Shown piece after piece: positions 4,738-5,419 of a DNA stretch of 5,419 bases (positions are counted from its first letter, which is position 1; each line of letters begins with the position of its first letter). Made by a program: the position numbers and the translations under genes. This DNA comes from Candidatus Nesterenkonia stercoripullorum (GTDB lineage: Bacteria; Actinomycetota; Actinomycetes; Actinomycetales; Micrococcaceae). Location of the stretch: NCBI GenBank assembly GCA_019114115.1, contig DXGD01000342.1, forward strand, positions 1-5,419, written 5' to 3'. The notes beneath the pieces were generated by a model, which searched no databases, was not told the DNA's origin, and saw nothing but the letters and a program-made list of their open reading frames with translations.

Positions 4738-5419
4738 CCTGGGAGCTACCGATAATCGACATGGCCCTGGGGGTGTGCGCCGTCGTTGCTGCCGGATGCG
4801 CGCTGCTGGCCGGTTCCCGTGCCGCCCAGGTGATGGGGTTCCTGGGTCTCGGCATCCTCATGACCCTGGTGTGGCTGCGGCTGGGAAGCGTCGACGTCGC
4901 GCTGGCAGAAGCTGGCCTGGGCGGCGGGATCCTCGGCGCGCTGCTGGTCTGGCTGGCCGTGCGCGGGCCCGAGCGGCGGTCAGAGGACGGCCCGCTGGAT
5001 GAGGACCGCCCAGCTCACCGCACTGCCTCAGCGGACCGGCGCATCCTGAGGCTGCGCGCCGGCCTCGGGCTTCTCGCCGGTGCGGCCACCGCGATGGTCA
5101 CCGCCGCCGCCTGGCTGCGGGCGGAGCAGGAGCTTCCGACGTGGACGACAGGCCTCGAAGGCTCCATCGAGGAGACTGGGGTCAGCCACGAAGTCACCGG
5201 GGTCCTGCTGGCCTTCCGCGCCTATGACACCCTGCTGGAATCGGCCGTCCTGCTGTTCGCCGCCGTCGCCGTGCTGGCTCTGGGGCAGGGTCGCGGGCTG
5301 GACCATGTGCAGCGCAGCCGCAGCTCCCCTGCCTCGGTGCTGCCATGGATGGCCCGCTGGATCGCTCCGCTGGTTCTGCTGACCGGGCTCTGGCTGCTTT
5401 TCGCCGGCAGCTCCGATTC
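4734..5419 (+). CDS. Fused MbhD-MbhE-MrpB-type antiporter subunit, 3' end beyond window
   Basis: The frame is open from ATG 4734 to the window edge, giving 228 complete residues. Residues 9-77 form an MbhD/DUF4040-like hydrophobic unit with SVDVALAEAGLGGGILGALL (52-71), where Asp54 and Glu59 match the conserved acidic positions of the MrpA C-terminal region. A hydrophilic linker (78-105) follows. An MbhE-like unit then spans about 106-186, with GVSHEVTGVLLAFRAYDTLLE (149-169) matching the FRxYDTLxE signature. From about 202, SVLPWMARWIAPLVLLTGLW and LLFAGSSD resemble the first helix and the following loop of MrpB (MnhB). In Bacillus Mrp, the D/E-like segments are the end of the large MrpA; here they are separate from the ND5-like part and attached to B. 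The start overlaps the mrpG stop (ATGA), with no strong ribosome binding site. Family membership is firm; the MrpB part rests on its first few residues. Confidence 0.85.
   Translation, partial: MTWELPIIDMALGVCAVVAAGCALLAGSRAAQVMGFLGLGILMTLVWLRLGSVDVALAEAGLGGGILGALLVWLAVRGPERRSEDGPLDEDRPAHRTASADRRILRLRAGLGLLAGAATAMVTAAAWLRAEQELPTWTTGLEGSIEETGVSHEVTGVLLAFRAYDTLLESAVLLFAAVAVLALGQGRGLDHVQRSRSSPASVLPWMARWIAPLVLLTGLWLLFAGSSD

Overview
The window is about 5.4 kb of GC-rich DNA. It is densely coded, with Shine-Dalgarno starts mixed with GTG/TTG starts, an apparent leaderless gene, and a strong preference for G/C at third codon positions. This suggests a high-GC actinobacterium. A Micrococcales relative (for example a Nesterenkonia/Micrococcus-like organism) would fit the Mrp-type cation antiporter and the protein sequences, but the genus is inferred, not shown. 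No mobile elements, CRISPR arrays, tRNAs or rRNAs were seen.

Left part (1-1580, plus strand): an upstream region with two small dyads leads into a nitroreductase-family protein of the malonic-semialdehyde reductase (RutE/HadB) type (190-813). A 139-nt spacer holding a nested hairpin follows, then a DJ-1/PfpI-family protein (953-1507). A near-perfect GC-rich terminator hairpin at 1549-1581 closes this block.

Middle part (1580-3841): thiE (thiamine phosphate synthase, 1658-2383, plus) stands alone and appears to be transcribed without a leader from a promoter whose -10 box lies 6 nt before the ATG. It converges on a two-gene minus-strand operon: a dienelactone hydrolase family enzyme (3841-3143), then, 20 nt downstream, a protein that resembles only the effector-binding half of a LysR regulator and ends in a very arginine-rich tail (3122-2280). 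The tail's reading frame runs 104 nt into the 3' end of thiE on the opposite strand.

Right part (3842-5419): a 210-nt divergent control region with several small dyads and a 9-nt direct repeat leads to the start of a multi-subunit cation/proton antiporter operon (plus strand). The genes are an MrpF-type subunit, an MrpG-type subunit, and the first 228 residues of a protein that joins MbhD-like and MbhE-like segments to what looks like the start of an MrpB domain. The three genes are coupled by ATGA stop/start overlaps. The order F-G-(D/E/B) matches archaeal Mbh-type membrane modules rather than the Bacillus A-B-C-D-E-F-G order. The rest of the operon lies beyond the right edge.

No completely new system is evident. 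The most noteworthy items are the LysR-like protein without a helix-turn-helix but with an arginine-rich tail, and the fused MbhD-MbhE-MrpB subunit.
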